A DNA stretch of 64,000 nucleotides from Jongsikchunia kroppenstedtii DSM 45133. GTDB taxonomy: Bacteria; Actinomycetota; Actinomycetes; Mycobacteriales; Mycobacteriaceae. The DNA lies in NCBI RefSeq assembly GCF_000380485.1, contig NZ_AQYG01000038.1, forward strand, positions 1 through 64,000, given 5' to 3'. The stretch's first letter is position 1. The DNA itself is not shown here. Below: more notes on the stretch, generated by a model. It searched no databases. It was not told the DNA's origin and saw nothing but the letters and a program-made list of their open reading frames with translations.

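Overview
The window looks like chromosome of a high-GC actinobacterium of the order Mycobacteriales (Gordonia, Williamsia, Rhodococcus or a relative). The reasons are the order and sequence of the ribosomal protein genes, an Arg/Gly-rich N-terminus on ribosomal protein S5, a zinc-binding S14, a lipoprotein resembling mycobacterial antigen Mtb12, a wax ester synthase/DGAT-type acyltransferase and a mycothiol-type DinB-fold enzyme. The genus cannot be fixed from the sequence alone.

Layout. (1) 1-2966, minus strand: the start of secY, then rplO, rpmD, rpsE, rplR, rplF and rpsH, the distal half of the spc ribosomal operon. (2) 3227-15163: about 12 kb of non-ribosomal genes lying between rpsH and rpsZ. 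They are a beta-lactamase-fold lipoprotein, an RDD membrane protein coupled to a nonapeptide-repeat protein, a DinB/maleylpyruvate isomerase-type enzyme, a frameshifted EthD-like gene, an M13 metallopeptidase lipoprotein, a YeiH-type transporter with its LysR regulator, a luciferase-like flavin oxidoreductase, a WS/DGAT acyltransferase and a family 2 glycosyltransferase. (3) 15323-16780, minus strand: rpsZ, rplE, rplX and rplN, the proximal half of the spc operon. The two halves have separate promoters that are close copies of one another. (4) 17047-18554, plus strand: an Mtb12-like lipoprotein and a secreted SGNH hydrolase. (5) 18665-64000, minus strand: a nonribosomal peptide synthetase locus made of a very large NRPS whose 5' end lies beyond the right edge, a second NRPS ending in a thioesterase, and an MbtH-like protein.

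The NRPS assembly line holds 12 complete adenylation domains, 12 condensation domains, 4 epimerization domains and one thioesterase in the window, preceded by the end of one more epimerizing module. All HHxxxDG, HHxxxD, carrier-protein Ser and thioesterase GxSxG motifs that I checked are intact, so the line should work. It would make a peptide of at least 13 residues with D-configured positions at modules 0, 3, 7 and 10 (my numbering, 0 being the partial one). Readable specificity codes suggest Thr (module 1), Ser (2 and 9) and Gln/Glu-like residues (4 and 12, tentative). Modules 3, 5, 6, 7, 8, 10 and 11 have codes that I cannot assign. Modules 7-8 and 10-11 look like two copies of one two-module unit. 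Module 9 is divided between the two proteins, with C on the first and A-T on the second. I do not recognise the product.

No gene-free stretch exceeds 300 bases. The intergenic regions hold hairpins, the twin ribosomal promoters and a LysR-type palindrome, listed below. I found no tRNA, rRNA, IS element or CRISPR array.
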